From NCBI RefSeq assembly GCF_037023145.1, contig NZ_CP146091.1:248001-312000 (forward strand): 64,000 nucleotides of DNA, in the 5' to 3' direction. This document shows positions 33,112-42,279 of this stretch, piece by piece (position 1 is the first letter of the stretch; each line of letters begins with the position of its first letter). The notes beneath the pieces were generated by a model. That model did not search any database. It was not told the origin of the DNA and saw nothing but the letters and a program-made list of their open reading frames with translations. The DNA comes from Ralstonia sp. RRA. Lineage in GTDB: Bacteria > Pseudomonadota > Gammaproteobacteria > Burkholderiales > Burkholderiaceae. The translations under genes were made by a program, and so were the position numbers.

Positions 33112-33591
33112 ATGAAAGGCGATAAGAAGGTCATCCAATATCTGAACGCCCAGCTCAAGAACGAGCTGACCGCTATCAACCAGTATTTCCTCCACGCGCG
33201 CATGTACGGCCACTGGGGGCTCAAGCGTATTGGGGACCACGAATACAAAGAGTCCATCGGCGAGATGAAGCACGCCGATCGCCTGATCGAGCGCATCCTG
33301 ATGCTCGAAGGCCTGCCGAATCTGCAGGACCTCGGCAAGCTGTTGCTCGGCGAAAACACCCCGGAAATGCTGGAGTGCGACCTGAAGCTGGAGAAGGCCG
33401 CGCACACCACGGTGGTCGAAGCCATCGCGTACTGCGAGTCGGTCAAGGACTACGTCAGCCGCGAGATTTTCGTCGACATCCTGGACGACACCGAAGAGCA
33501 CATCGACTGGCTGGAAACGCAGCTGGAGTTGATCGACAAGGTTGGCATCCAGAATTACCTGCAGTCGCAGATGGAGCCGGAGGGCGAGTAA
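33112..33591 (+). CDS. bfr: Bacterioferritin
   Basis: 159 aa from ATG 33112 (AGGAG 9 nt upstream). [34 protein letters not shown], ferroxidase ligands E18, E51 and H54 ([10 protein letters not shown]), the haem Met52 equivalent in GEMKHAD, and the C-terminal di-iron [14 protein letters not shown]. Builds 24-mers storing iron. Paired with the ferredoxin Bfd upstream. Confidence 0.97.
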   Translation: MKGDKKVIQYLNAQLKNELTAINQYFLHARMYGHWGLKRIGDHEYKESIGEMKHADRLIERILMLEGLPNLQDLGKLLLGENTPEMLECDLKLEKAAHTTVVEAIAYCESVKDYVSREIFVDILDDTEEHIDWLETQLELIDKVGIQNYLQSQMEPEGE

Positions 33592-33611
33592 GCCTCGTCG
33601 ATCGGCAAGAA

Positions 33612-33636
33612 AAAGGAGGCCTTGGCCTCCTTTTTT
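33612..33636 (+). terminator. Terminator after bfr
   Basis: AAGGAGGCC / GGCCTCCTT with a TT loop and T6, 20 bp after the stop; symmetric A/T tracts make it usable from both sides, including for the convergent moeB-like gene. Confidence 0.9.
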
Positions 33637-33654
33637 CATGCGCGTCGCGTGCGC

Positions 33655-34404
33655 CTAGTGTGTGCTGCCGCAGACCGGGCATGACGGCTGGCGCGCCACG
33701 CGCATCGTCGTCCATTCCATCGACAGGCCATCGAGCATCAGCAGACGTCCCGCGAGCGAGTGTCCGATGCCGGCGATCAACTTGAGCGCCTCGGCGGCCT
33801 GCACCGTGCCCACCATGCCGACCAGCGGCGAGAACACCCCCATCGTTGCGCAGGCCACATCCGGTGCGGGCTCGTCGGGCGGGAACAGGCAGGCATAGCA
33901 GGGACCGCCGGCGCGGCTGTCAAACACGCTGATCTGCCCATCAAAGCGGATCGCCGCGCCCGACACCAGCGGTACGCCTGCCCGCACGCAGGCAAGGTTG
34001 GCCGCCTGGCGCGTGGCGAAATTGTCGGAACAATCGAGCACCACGTTCACACCGTCGAGTAGTGTGCCGATGCTGCCCGCATCCAACCGGCGCTGCACGG
34101 TATGGACCTGCACACCAGGGTTCAGCCGCGCGATGGCCGCTTGTGCCGATGCCACTTTCGGTTGCCCAACCGACTCGGTGGTGTGAAGGATCTGGCGCTG
34201 CAGGTTGGTCAGGTCGACCGTGTCGTCATCGACGATGGTGAGCGTCCCGACGCCCGCAGCCGCAAGGTAGGGCAGGGCTGCCGCGCCCAGGCCGCCCGCG
34301 CCGATGACAAGCGCATGTGCTTCCAGCAGACGCGTCTGCCCTTCGATGCCGATCTCGTCGAGCAGGATATGGCGGGAGTAGCGCAGCAGTTGATCGTCGT
34401 TCAT
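33655..34404 (-). CDS. moeB: HesA/MoeB/ThiF family adenylyltransferase
   Basis: 249 aa. E1-like fold: RYSRHILLDEIGIEGQTRLL, nucleotide loop VIGAGGLGAAALPYLAAAGV, DDDTVDLTNLQRQILH, and a zinc site made by CYAC (~171) and CPVC (~242). Adenylates the C-terminal Gly of MoaD or ThiS. Without neighbours of either pathway the choice between MoeB and ThiF roles cannot be made; many betaproteobacteria use one protein for both. Confidence 0.92.
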   Translation of the reverse strand: MNDDQLLRYSRHILLDEIGIEGQTRLLEAHALVIGAGGLGAAALPYLAAAGVGTLTIVDDDTVDLTNLQRQILHTTESVGQPKVASAQAAIARLNPGVQVHTVQRRLDAGSIGTLLDGVNVVLDCSDNFATRQAANLACVRAGVPLVSGAAIRFDGQISVFDSRAGGPCYACLFPPDEPAPDVACATMGVFSPLVGMVGTVQAAEALKLIAGIGHSLAGRLLMLDGLSMEWTTMRVARQPSCPVCGSTH

Positions 34405-34420
34405 GGCAGTGCAATGAAAA

Positions 34421-34441
34421 AGGCCGTGCAGTGCACGGCCT
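34421..34441 (-). terminator. Terminator after ctpA
   Basis: AGGCCGTGC / GCACGGCCT with a 3-base loop, followed on the minus strand by TTTTTCATTG. It is 33 bp after the ctpA stop and just before the moeB-like start. Confidence 0.88.
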
Positions 34442-34473
34442 CATAAGTTTGCCAGTGTTTGCCGGCCGGTGTC

Positions 34474-36054
34474 TTAACGGGCGCCGCTCGGCTCCGGGGC
34501 CGGGATTACGCCGCTGGCCGGGACGTTCGGCTTGGCCGGGGCAGGGGCAGCCGGCTTCGCCTTGGGCTTGGCTTGGCTGGTGTCCTTGGCCGGCTTGTCC
34601 GACGTAGCAACCGCTTCGAGCACCGATTTCGAGCGCTTGACCGGCTGGCCGCGCAGCTCGGCAATGGCTTGTTGCAGCATGAAGTCGTCCGCCGATCCGA
34701 ACTCGATCGGCTTCTTGTTGCGTTCCTTCTCGCGCTGCTCGGGCGTCTTCTTCGCGTTTTCTTCTTCCAGGCGGCGCAGCTCTTCGACGCGGCGCTTTTC
34801 TCGCTCGGTCATCTCGCTTTCTTCCGACTCCTGCTTGTTGTGCAGGTGGCGCTCGGTGTCGATCTCGCGGGTGATCAACGCGTCGTCCGGGTCGCCATCG
34901 GGGTTCTGGTCGACCGGGATGTCCGGGCGCACGCCCCAGGCCTGGATCGACTTGCCCGTCGGCGTGTAGTAGTACGCGATGGTCAGCTTGATGCCGGTGT
35001 CGTTCGACAGCGGACGCACCGTCTGCACCGAGCCCTTGCCAAAGGTGGTCTTGCCCATCGTTTTGGCACGGTGATGATCCTGCAACGCGCCGGCCACGAT
35101 TTCCGATGCCGATGCCGTGTAGGCGTTGGTCAGCACGATGATCGGCACGGTCTTGAACTCGGGGTCCAGACCGGCCAGCGGATCGGCGTCGAAGTTGCTC
35201 AGGCGGTAGTTGGCGAAGCTCGCCTTGTACGTGCGCTTGGCATCCGGCACCTGGCCGTTGGTGGAGACCACCGTCACATCCGGCGGCAGGAACGCGGCTG
35301 ACACGCCCACAGCGGCTTGCAGCACGCCGCCGCCGTTGTTGCGCAGATCCAGGATCAGGCCCTTCAGGTGGGCGTCCTGTTTTGCCAGGTCATTGAGCTT
35401 CTTGGCCAGGTCCGGCACGGTGCGTTCCTGGAAGCTGGTGATGCGCACCCAGGCGATGCCGTTGTCCAGCAGCTTGGCCTTGACCGACTGCACTTGGATT
35501 TCGGCGCGGGTGATCGTCAGCGGGAAGGTGCGCTCTTCCTTCTTGCGATAGATGGTCAGCGTGACCTTGGTGCCCGGTGCACCGCGCATGCGCTTGACCG
35601 CTTGTTCCAGCGGCATGCCGCGCACGGGCTTGTCGTCGATGCGGGTGATCAGGTCACCCGGCTGCACGCCGGCACGGAATGCGGGAGTGTCTTCGATCGG
35701 GTTGATGACCTTGACCAGGCCCTCTTCCTGCGAGATCTCGATGCCCAAACCGGCGAAGCGGCCCTGCGTGCCTTCCTGCAGCTCCTGGAAGTCCTTCTTG
35801 TCCAGGTAGGCCGAATGCGGGTCGAGGCTGGCGACCATGCCCTTGATGGCTTCGGTCAGCAGCTTGTCGTCGTCCACCGGCTCGACATATTCGCGCTTGA
35901 TCTGGCCAAAAATGTCGGCCATGAGCCTGAGCTTCTCCAGCGGAAGCGGCCCGACCGTCGCGTTCTGCGCGGTGGCGGAGAGCTGGAGCGTCGCCAGAAC
36001 CCCGGTGACGAGGCCGATGGCGATCAAGCTGATGTTCTTGAGCGAAGTTCGCAT
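34474..36054 (-). CDS. ctpA: Carboxy-terminal processing protease (S41)
   Basis: 526 aa from ATG 36054. N-terminal signal anchor (ISLIAIGLVTGVLATLQLSA), PDZ domain (~90-175: EISQEEGLVKVINPIEDTPA, VQPGDLITRIDDKPV), peptidase S41 core with LDLRNNGGGVL, catalytic Ser in AYTASASEIVAGAL and Lys in GKTTFGKGSVQ. The last ~110 residues are charged coiled coil then Pro/Ala/Lys-rich. Periplasmic processing of envelope proteins. It lies downstream of gpmA on the same strand, the usual order in the group. Confidence 0.95.
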   Translation of the reverse strand: MRTSLKNISLIAIGLVTGVLATLQLSATAQNATVGPLPLEKLRLMADIFGQIKREYVEPVDDDKLLTEAIKGMVASLDPHSAYLDKKDFQELQEGTQGRFAGLGIEISQEEGLVKVINPIEDTPAFRAGVQPGDLITRIDDKPVRGMPLEQAVKRMRGAPGTKVTLTIYRKKEERTFPLTITRAEIQVQSVKAKLLDNGIAWVRITSFQERTVPDLAKKLNDLAKQDAHLKGLILDLRNNGGGVLQAAVGVSAAFLPPDVTVVSTNGQVPDAKRTYKASFANYRLSNFDADPLAGLDPEFKTVPIIVLTNAYTASASEIVAGALQDHHRAKTMGKTTFGKGSVQTVRPLSNDTGIKLTIAYYYTPTGKSIQAWGVRPDIPVDQNPDGDPDDALITREIDTERHLHNKQESEESEMTEREKRRVEELRRLEEENAKKTPEQREKERNKKPIEFGSADDFMLQQAIAELRGQPVKRSKSVLEAVATSDKPAKDTSQAKPKAKPAAPAPAKPNVPASGVIPAPEPSGAR

Positions 36055-36172
36055 GTGTCGAGCGTGGACGTGGGAACAGTAGATAAACATGGCCCGGGGT
36101 GGCTCGCGCACATCCCGGGCTACAGGCTTCGACAGTATAAAGGCGTTGGAGTGCCAAACGCCTCGTTACGGT

Positions 36173-36919
36173 TTATTTCGACTTGCCCTGGCTGGCCACC
36201 GCCGCGAGGGACGCGGCAATCGCTTCCTGGTCGCCCAGGTAGTAGTGGCGGATTGGCTTGAGGTTGGCATCCAGCTCATACACCAGCGGCGTGCCATTGG
36301 GGATGTTCAGGCCGACGATGTCAGCGTCCGAAATGCCATCGAGGTACTTCACCAGCGCGCGGATGCTGTTGCCGTGCGCGGCGATCACCACGCGCTGGCC
36401 GCTCTTGATGGCCGGGGCGATCGACTCCTCCCACAGCGGCAGCACGCGCGCGACGGTGTCCTTCAGGCACTCGGTCAGGGGCACCTGCTCGCGCGACAGG
36501 CCCGCGTAGCGCGGGTTGCCGAAGGCGTCGTTCTCGGCGCCGGGCTCCAGGGCGGGCGGCGGGGTGTCGTAGCTGCGGCGCCAGACCAGGACTTGCTCGT
36601 CACCGAACTTAGCGGCGGTCTCAGCCTTGTTGAGGCCCGACAGCGCGCCGTAGTGGCGCTCGTTCAGGCGCCACTCGTTGCGGGTCGGGATCCACATCAG
36701 GTCCATTTCATCCTGCACGTGCCACAGCGTGCGGATCGCGCGCTTGAGCACCGAGGTGTAGGCCAGATCGAAGGTGAAGCCGGCTTCGCGCAGCAGTTTG
36801 CCGCCTTGGCGGGCCTGGGCGACACCCGTGTCGGTCAGGTCGACGTCGACCCAGCCGGTGAAACGATTCTCCAGATTCCACGTCGATTCGCCGTGGCGGA
36901 TGAGAACGAGCTTATGCAT
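36173..36919 (-). CDS. gpmA: 2,3-bisphosphoglycerate-dependent phosphoglycerate mutase
   Basis: 248 aa from ATG 36919 (an ATG three codons upstream is the alternative). [20 protein letters not shown] with the phosphorylated His, [27 protein letters not shown] segment [20 protein letters not shown] and the second catalytic His in [20 protein letters not shown]. Glycolysis and gluconeogenesis. Divergent from the rhodanese gene. Confidence 0.97.
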   Translation of the reverse strand: MHKLVLIRHGESTWNLENRFTGWVDVDLTDTGVAQARQGGKLLREAGFTFDLAYTSVLKRAIRTLWHVQDEMDLMWIPTRNEWRLNERHYGALSGLNKAETAAKFGDEQVLVWRRSYDTPPPALEPGAENDAFGNPRYAGLSREQVPLTECLKDTVARVLPLWEESIAPAIKSGQRVVIAAHGNSIRALVKYLDGISDADIVGLNIPNGTPLVYELDANLKPIRHYYLGDQEAIAASLAAVASQGKSK

Positions 36920-37093
36920 GACTGCCATGATGAGAAGTGAGAAAACCTGCGTGCGGGCTTGCGGTGATGCGTCGTAGCGCCATCGTGCGGCCCGCTTAAA
37001 CCAACTATTTTATAATGCCGCCCGCATCATGTCCCCGTGCGTGCCTGAGCCGTTCGGATGATGCTCGCCAGACTCCTCCAGGAAACCGATACC

Positions 37094-37516
37094 GTGAAGT
37101 TCTTCGCCGATTACAACAACCTTGCCCTGCTTGCTGTCGCCATTGTTTCGGGTCTGCTGCTGATCTGGGGCCCCATCCAGCGCCGCCTTGCTGGTGGCGG
37201 CGGTGCCCAGGTGGGTGCTTCGGTTGCCACCCAGCTCATCAATCGCCGCAACGCTGTCGTGGTGGATGTGCGCGAGAGTGCTGAATACGCCGCAGGGCAT
37301 CTGCCGCAAGCCAAGCATGCGCCGCTCGGCGAGCTGGAAGGCAAGGCGGCCGGCCTTGCAAAGAACAAAGAGACCCCCATCATCCTCGTATGCCAGACCG
37401 GCCAGCGCGCTGGGAAGGCGCAAGCAGTCTTGAAGCAGGCCGGTTACAGTGAGGTCTATTCGCTCGAGGGCGGATTGGCCGCCTGGCAGCAGGCCGGTCT
37501 TCCGGTTGTGAAATAA
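37094..37516 (+). CDS. Membrane-anchored rhodanese-like protein
   Basis: 140 aa from GTG 37094 (AGGAAA upstream); an ATG at 37058 is open but less well placed. One N-terminal helix (LALLAVAIVSGLLLIWGPIQ) then a rhodanese domain with VVDVRESAEYAAGHLPQAKH and the active-site loop VCQTGQRAGKA. Sulfur transfer or redox role; neighbours grxC and secB form the standard cluster in this group, similar to YibN. Confidence 0.92.
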   Translation: MKFFADYNNLALLAVAIVSGLLLIWGPIQRRLAGGGGAQVGASVATQLINRRNAVVVDVRESAEYAAGHLPQAKHAPLGELEGKAAGLAKNKETPIILVCQTGQRAGKAQAVLKQAGYSEVYSLEGGLAAWQQAGLPVVK

Positions 37517-37533
37517 AAAACGAGGTTTGAAGT

Positions 37534-37791
37534 ATGGCGCACGTGGTTATGTACAGCACCACCGTCTGCCCCTATTGCGTGGCAGCGGAAAGACTCCTGA
37601 AGCAGCGTGGCGTCGAGCAGATCGAAAAGATTCTGATCGACCGCGAACCCGGCAAGCGCGAAGAGATGATGACGCGCACGAACCGCCGCACCGTGCCGCA
37701 GATCTACATCGACGAACGCCACATTGGCGGCTTCGATGATTTGTCTGCGCTGGACCGCGAAGGCGGGTTGGTGCCGCTGCTGGCGGCCTGA
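37534..37791 (+). CDS. grxC: Glutaredoxin 3
   Basis: 85 aa. Dithiol active site CPYC in YSTTVCPYCVAAERLLKQRG, cis-Pro TVPQIYI and the glutathione-binding IGGFDDLSALDREG. Reduces disulfides with glutathione, whose synthesis genes lie nearby. 17 bp after the rhodanese gene, GAGGT upstream. Confidence 0.97.
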   Translation: MAHVVMYSTTVCPYCVAAERLLKQRGVEQIEKILIDREPGKREEMMTRTNRRTVPQIYIDERHIGGFDDLSALDREGGLVPLLAA

Positions 37792-37803
37792 GCGCCACAC
37801 AAA

Positions 37804-37827
37804 AACGCCCGGTCTTGACCGGGCGTT
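37804..37827 (+). terminator. Terminator between grxC and secB
   Basis: AACGCCCGG / CCGGGCGTT with a TCTTGA loop, followed by GTACTTTTA; 12 bp after the grxC stop. Confidence 0.8.
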
Positions 37828-37940
37828 GTACTTTTAGGCCTGCTCTCATGGTGGGCACCTTTGCGTCATGTACCATACGCGTCTTGCGCGCGGGGCAAAG
37901 CCCGCGGTGCACTGACCACACATCTATCTGAAGGCGAGTC

Positions 37941-38462
37941 ATGAGCGACCAGCAACAGCAGCAACCGGGCCAGGATGGCCAGCCGTTCTTCAACATTCAG
38001 CGCGTCTACCTGAAGGACCTGTCGCTGGAACAGCCGAACTCGCCGCACATCTTCCTCGAGCAAGAGCAGCCGTCCGTGGAAGTGCAGGTGGACGTGTCCG
38101 CTTCGCAACTGGCCGAGGGCGTGTTTGAAGTGGTGGTGATCGGCACGGTCACGACCAAGGTGCAAGAGAAGGTGGCCTTCCTGGTGGAAGCCAAGCAAGC
38201 CGGCATCTTCGACATCCGCAACGTGCCGGACGAGCAGATGGACCCGCTGCTGGGCATCGCCTGCCCGACCATCGTGTACCCGTACCTGCGCTCGAACATC
38301 GCCGACACCATTGGCCGTGCTGGCTTCCAGCCGATCCACCTGGCGGAAATCAACTTCCAAGCCCTGTACGAGCAGCGCCTGGCTGCCGCCATGGAGCAAG
38401 CTCAAGCTGCTGGCGGCAACAGCAGTCTGGTGATGCCGGACGGCTCGAAGGCCACCCACTAA
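37941..38462 (+). CDS. secB: Protein-export chaperone SecB
   Basis: 173 aa with AAGGCGAG 5 nt before ATG. Core [60 protein letters not shown] and [14 protein letters not shown] are family hallmarks. Tetrameric cytosolic chaperone that keeps preproteins unfolded for SecA. Long Gln-rich N-terminus and Ala/Gly tail typical for Burkholderiales. Confidence 0.97.
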   Translation: MSDQQQQQPGQDGQPFFNIQRVYLKDLSLEQPNSPHIFLEQEQPSVEVQVDVSASQLAEGVFEVVVIGTVTTKVQEKVAFLVEAKQAGIFDIRNVPDEQMDPLLGIACPTIVYPYLRSNIADTIGRAGFQPIHLAEINFQALYEQRLAAAMEQAQAAGGNSSLVMPDGSKATH

Positions 38463-38583
38463 GAACCCATTCACGATCCGCAGCGAGCGGCCTGAGATTG
38501 GCCCGAGAAGCACAGCCGTACATGAGTACGGCGCGCATGTCAGGGCCAAGATCGGGCAGCGCAGTAGGATCGTGGATAGGTTC
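38463..38583 (+). ncRNA. Structured RNA candidate after secB
   Basis: Starting at the base after the secB stop, 38463-38479 pairs with 38567-38583 (16 of 17 positions, including one G-U). Inside are TTGGCCC (38498-38504) with GGGCCAA (38543-38549) and a perfect hairpin GCCGTAC-ATGA-GTACGGC (38515-38532). Such nested pairing over 121 nt is well beyond chance. It may be a 3' UTR element, a processed sRNA ending at the terminator 38609-38645, or a mobile hairpin repeat. Confidence 0.6.
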
Positions 38584-38608
38584 TAAGTACGAGGCGCACT
38601 GCGCCAGT

Positions 38609-38645
38609 AGCCCGCGCCGGCCTTCGCTCGCGCGGGCTTTTTCTT
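38609..38645 (+). terminator. Terminator of the secB transcript
   Basis: AGCCCGCG / CGCGGGCT stem followed by TTTTTCTTTT, between the structured RNA and gpsA. Confidence 0.82.
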
Positions 38646-38683
38646 TTGCTCGACTTTTTGCCTGATCGATCCGAACTTTGAAC

Positions 38684-39712
38684 ATGCACACGCGCATGCG
38701 AATTTCCGTTCTGGGTGCCGGCGCCTGGGGCACTGCCCTGGCCAGCCATGCTGCGCAATCACACGATGTCGTGCTGTGGGGACGTGACGCCAGCCTCGTC
38801 ACGCAGATGACCGCCACGCACATCAATGAACCGTACCTGCCGGGCATCGCGCTGCAGGCGTCGCTGCGTTTCGATGCCGACCTGCAGGCTGCGCTGGATC
38901 ATGCCGCCGGCGAGGATGCATTGGCTGTCATTGCCTCGCCTGTTGCTGGGCTGGCGGACCTGACGCGCGCGGTTGCCGCGCACGGAGCGGTGCGCAACGT
39001 GATCTGGTTGTGCAAGGGGTTCGACCCGCAGACCAGCGCATTGCCGCACGCCATCGTGGCCGAGGTGTTGGCGCAGACCGGTCGCACGGATCTGGCGACC
39101 GGCGTGCTGTCCGGCCCGAGCTTTGCCAAGGAAGTCGCGCAGGGTTTGCCGTGCGCGATGACGGTGGCGTCCACCAGCGCCGCGCTGGGCAAGCTCACGC
39201 AACGCGGCTTTCACCATCACGCGATGCGTGTGTATGCGAGCGATGACCTCGTCGGCGTGGAGGTGGGCGGCGCGGTGAAGAACGTGCTTGCCATTGCGAC
39301 CGGTGCGGCAGATGGTCTGGGTCTGGGCCTGAATGCGCGCGCCGCGTTGGTGACGCGTGGTCTGGCTGAGATGACGCGTTTGGGCATCGCACTGGGTGGT
39401 CGGCCGGAAACCTTCATGGGCCTGACTGGCATGGGCGATTTGCTGCTCACCGCCACGGGCGATCTGTCACGCAATCGCACTGTCGGCATGCAGCTCGCAC
39501 AGGGGCGTTCGCTTGACGACATCCTGCACAGTCTCGGCCATGTCGCCGAGGGCGTGCGGTGCGCGCGCGCTGTGGCTGCATTGGCGCGCGCCAAAGGCGT
39601 CGACATGCCGATCACCTTTACCGTGTGCGAAGTCCTGTTCGAGGGGCTTGCGCCCGCACGCGCCGTGGATCGTCTGCTGCAGCGCGACGCGAAATCCGAA
39701 TCGGCGCGTTGA
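38684..39712 (+). CDS. gpsA: Glycerol-3-phosphate dehydrogenase [NAD(P)+]
   Basis: 342 aa from ATG 38684 (ATG 38696 also possible). Dinucleotide-binding motif [20 protein letters not shown], then [28 protein letters not shown], the catalytic Lys in [20 protein letters not shown], and [20 protein letters not shown]. Makes sn-glycerol-3-phosphate for phospholipids. Position after secB is conserved in many proteobacteria. Confidence 0.95.
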   Translation: MHTRMRISVLGAGAWGTALASHAAQSHDVVLWGRDASLVTQMTATHINEPYLPGIALQASLRFDADLQAALDHAAGEDALAVIASPVAGLADLTRAVAAHGAVRNVIWLCKGFDPQTSALPHAIVAEVLAQTGRTDLATGVLSGPSFAKEVAQGLPCAMTVASTSAALGKLTQRGFHHHAMRVYASDDLVGVEVGGAVKNVLAIATGAADGLGLGLNARAALVTRGLAEMTRLGIALGGRPETFMGLTGMGDLLLTATGDLSRNRTVGMQLAQGRSLDDILHSLGHVAEGVRCARAVAALARAKGVDMPITFTVCEVLFEGLAPARAVDRLLQRDAKSESAR

Positions 39713-39732
39713 TCCTGATGGAAGGCCGGCGC

Positions 39733-40203
39733 TCATGCGCCGCCTTCGAAGCCGTTCTGCCGCCACGCTTCGAATACCACCACCGCCACGGTGTTCGACA
39801 GATTCAGACTGCGGTTGTCGGGCCGCATCGGCAGGCGGATGCGCTGCGACGCGGGAAACCACTCGCGGCGTTCTTCCGACAATCCGCGCGTTTCCGATCC
39901 AAACACGAACCAGTCGCCCGGCTGGAAGGCCATGTTGGCAAACGGCGTGGAGCCCCGCGTGGTGAGCGCGAACATGCGTGCCGGATCGGGCTGCGCATCC
40001 CGTAGAAAGGCCTCCCAATCGGCATGCACGCGCATCGTCGCGTACTCGTGATAGTCGAGGCCGGCGCGGCGCATGCGGGCGTCTTCGAGCGGAAACCCCA
40101 GCGGTTCGATCAGATGCAGCTGCGCACCGGTGTTGGCGCACAGGCGGATCACATTGCCCGTGTTGGGCGGGATTTCGGGCTCGACGAGGACGACGTTGAA
40201 CAT
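39733..40203 (-). CDS. trmL: tRNA (cytidine(34)-2'-O)-methyltransferase
   Basis: 156 aa. SPOUT fold with knot: FNVVLVEPEIPPNTGNVIRL, FVFGSETRGLSEERREWFPA and LPMRPDNRSLNLSNTVAVVV. Methylates the wobble base of tRNA-Leu isoacceptors as a dimer. Convergent with gpsA; the stops are only 20 bp apart. Confidence 0.95.
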   Translation of the reverse strand: MFNVVLVEPEIPPNTGNVIRLCANTGAQLHLIEPLGFPLEDARMRRAGLDYHEYATMRVHADWEAFLRDAQPDPARMFALTTRGSTPFANMAFQPGDWFVFGSETRGLSEERREWFPASQRIRLPMRPDNRSLNLSNTVAVVVFEAWRQNGFEGGA

Positions 40204-40313
40204 GAGGGCTGGCCAAGGAAATTTCGGCGGCGAGCTTATCTAGATTGACGAGGGTTGTCACCCCGCCACAGTGCCAGACTCTGGCCGCGACACAATGTCG
40301 CATAAGCATGTAA

Positions 40314-41051
40314 CTAGGGCGTACGCAAGGCAACCACGTTGGTGACATGCGTGGCGCCTGCGCGTTTGAGCCGGGTGGCAATCTCGCCGAGGGTGGCGCC
40401 GGTGGTCATCACATCGTCGATAACGCCGATGTGACGCCCCGCAATGCTGCCCGCGTCCGTCACCTCGAAGGCGCCGTGCAGGTTGGTCAGGCGCTCGGCG
40501 CGGTCGAGCGAGGCTTGGGCGGGGTTGTCGCGCACGCGGCGCAGCCCATCTGCCTTGGCGGGAATGGCGAGTTGCCCACCCAGCCGCCGGGTGATCTCCC
40601 AAGCCTGGTTGTAGCCGCGTGAGCGCAGGCGGGCGGCCGACAACGGCACCGGCAACAGCAGGTCCGGCAAGTCGCCCGGCGCGGCAGTCAGCGCATCCCT
40701 CAAACGCTCGGCCAGCCATGCCGCGAGCGGCAACTGCGCCCGAAACTTCAATCCGGTGACGAGATGATCGAGCGGCCAGCCGTAGTCCGCAATGACGACG
40801 GTGGCATCAAAGTCCGGCATGCCGGCCAGGCAGGCAGGGCAATGCCGGGCGATGTGCCGGGCTTCCAGTGCGATCGCGCATTGGATGCAGCGCCGCCGGT
40901 GCAGTTGCGGCGCCAGATCGCCCATGCAGCCGGCGCAGACCAGTTCACGCTGGACTGCGCCGCACAGCGCGCAGGCGCACGGCAGCAGGTGCCGCAGGCC
41001 GGCATGAAACCATTGGCGCAATAGGGTCGGGGGCATGGCAAAAGCCGCCAT
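40314..41051 (-). CDS. comF: ComF family phosphoribosyltransferase-like protein
   Basis: 245 aa (start uncertain: ATG 41051 or 41036). N-terminal zinc-ribbon pairs CACALCGAVQRELVCAGCMG and CIQC...CPAC, followed by a phosphoribosyltransferase domain with the PRPP loop IGVIDDVMTTGATLGEIATR. Homologs act with ComFA/PriA in taking up ssDNA during transformation. It overlaps nothing and is divergent from the methyltransferase gene. Confidence 0.92.
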   Translation of the reverse strand: MAAFAMPPTLLRQWFHAGLRHLLPCACALCGAVQRELVCAGCMGDLAPQLHRRRCIQCAIALEARHIARHCPACLAGMPDFDATVVIADYGWPLDHLVTGLKFRAQLPLAAWLAERLRDALTAAPGDLPDLLLPVPLSAARLRSRGYNQAWEITRRLGGQLAIPAKADGLRRVRDNPAQASLDRAERLTNLHGAFEVTDAGSIAGRHIGVIDDVMTTGATLGEIATRLKRAGATHVTNVVALRTP

Positions 41052-41143
41052 CCCAGCCGATTTGCGGTCAATGCGCCATCAGACGGCGCCTGAAACATCC
41101 CGCCGGTATACTTGCTGACCGCAGTTCCAGCCTCGATTTGTCG

Positions 41144-42085
41144 ATGTCCGATCCCGTTCTCGCCCATCCTGCCGCCTTGCGGCGCGCTTTCGATCGCCGC
41201 GCCGCGCGTTTTGCCGACGTGGATTTCCTGCTGCGTGAGGTCGGGGCCCGGATGCAGGACCGGTTGTCGTACATCAAGCTGACGCCGTCGCGTGCGCTGG
41301 ACCTGGGCTGCGGCCTTGGACAAGGGCTGGCTGTGCTGCGCGCCCAGTATCCGGATGCACAGATCTGCGGCGTGGACTGGTCCTCCGCCATGCTGGCGCG
41401 GGCGACGCAGCTCGATCCGCAGCGCACGGACACCGGCTGGCTTGGCCGGCTGCTGAAGAAGCGTCCCGTCTTCGATTTTGCTCAGGCGGACTTCCGCGCG
41501 CTGCCATTTGCTGATGCATCGTTCGACCTGCTGTGGTCCAACCTGGCACTGCACTGGGACCCATCCCCGCACGCGATCTTCCCGGAATGGCACCGCATCA
41601 CCACCGAAGGCGGTCTGCTGATGTTCAGCCTCTTCGGTCCGGACACCCTGCGCGAGCTGCGCAGCGCGCTGGCTGGTATCGACGCGGGCGTGCACACCCT
41701 GCGCTTTGTCGACATGCACGACATTGGCGACATGCTGGTGCACAGCCGCTGGTCCACGCCCGTGATGGACATGGAGCAGCTCACCATCACCTACGAGACG
41801 CCGCAGGCGTTGCTGGCCGATGTGCACCTGCTGGGTGGGATGGCCGGCCTCATGGATGAAAGCGGCCGTCAGTTGGCCGGCGCAGGTCTGCACACGCCGC
41901 GCTGGCGCCAACGGCTATTCGATGCGCTCGACGCCCAGCGCAATCCTGAGGGCCTGATTCCGCTCACGTTCGAGGTCGTCTACGGTCATGCCTGGAAGCT
42001 GGCGCCCACGCGTCGGCAGGCGCTGGATGATGAAGGGCGGGCGATGATTCCGGTCGATCAGATCGGCCGCAAGCCGCGCGCCTGA
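41144..42085 (+). CDS. bioC: BioC-like malonyl-ACP methyltransferase
   Basis: 313 aa from ATG 41144. SAM motif ALDLGCGLGQGLAVLRAQYP, ICGVDWSSAMLARA, post-motif LPFADASFDLLWSNLALHWD and the BioC-type LLMFSLFGPDTLRELRSAL. BioC methylates malonyl-ACP to start biotin synthesis. No other bio genes are in the window, so a different methyl acceptor remains possible. Confidence 0.82.
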   Translation: MSDPVLAHPAALRRAFDRRAARFADVDFLLREVGARMQDRLSYIKLTPSRALDLGCGLGQGLAVLRAQYPDAQICGVDWSSAMLARATQLDPQRTDTGWLGRLLKKRPVFDFAQADFRALPFADASFDLLWSNLALHWDPSPHAIFPEWHRITTEGGLLMFSLFGPDTLRELRSALAGIDAGVHTLRFVDMHDIGDMLVHSRWSTPVMDMEQLTITYETPQALLADVHLLGGMAGLMDESGRQLAGAGLHTPRWRQRLFDALDAQRNPEGLIPLTFEVVYGHAWKLAPTRRQALDDEGRAMIPVDQIGRKPRA

Positions 42086-42156
42086 GGCGGTTCTTGATGC
42101 AGGGACGGTATTGATAGCCGCTTGTCAAGCCGGGACTTGCATAAAGGCGCTTTACC

Positions 42157-42185
42157 TTGTTTGGGGTCAATTGGGACCATATACT
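42157..42185 (+). promoter_or_regulatory. Likely sigma-70 promoter of the oxidase cluster
   Basis: TTGTTT (42157-42162) and TATACT (42180-42185) with a 17-bp spacer, 95 bp before the DUF2244 gene that heads the cytochrome oxidase cluster. Confidence 0.55.
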
Positions 42186-42279
42186 GTGCCGGTTTGTCGC
42201 AGCAGTCCCCCCTAAGGCCTATCCCGTTTTTTGCCACGGGCGAACCGATCGGGTATGCATCCGAGGCAGGAGTGGTTCA

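Noticed and set aside
36054..36111. Upstream start for ctpA at 36111
   Set aside because: It would place 19 polar residues before the signal anchor; ATG 36054 starts directly at the MRTSLKN signal sequence.
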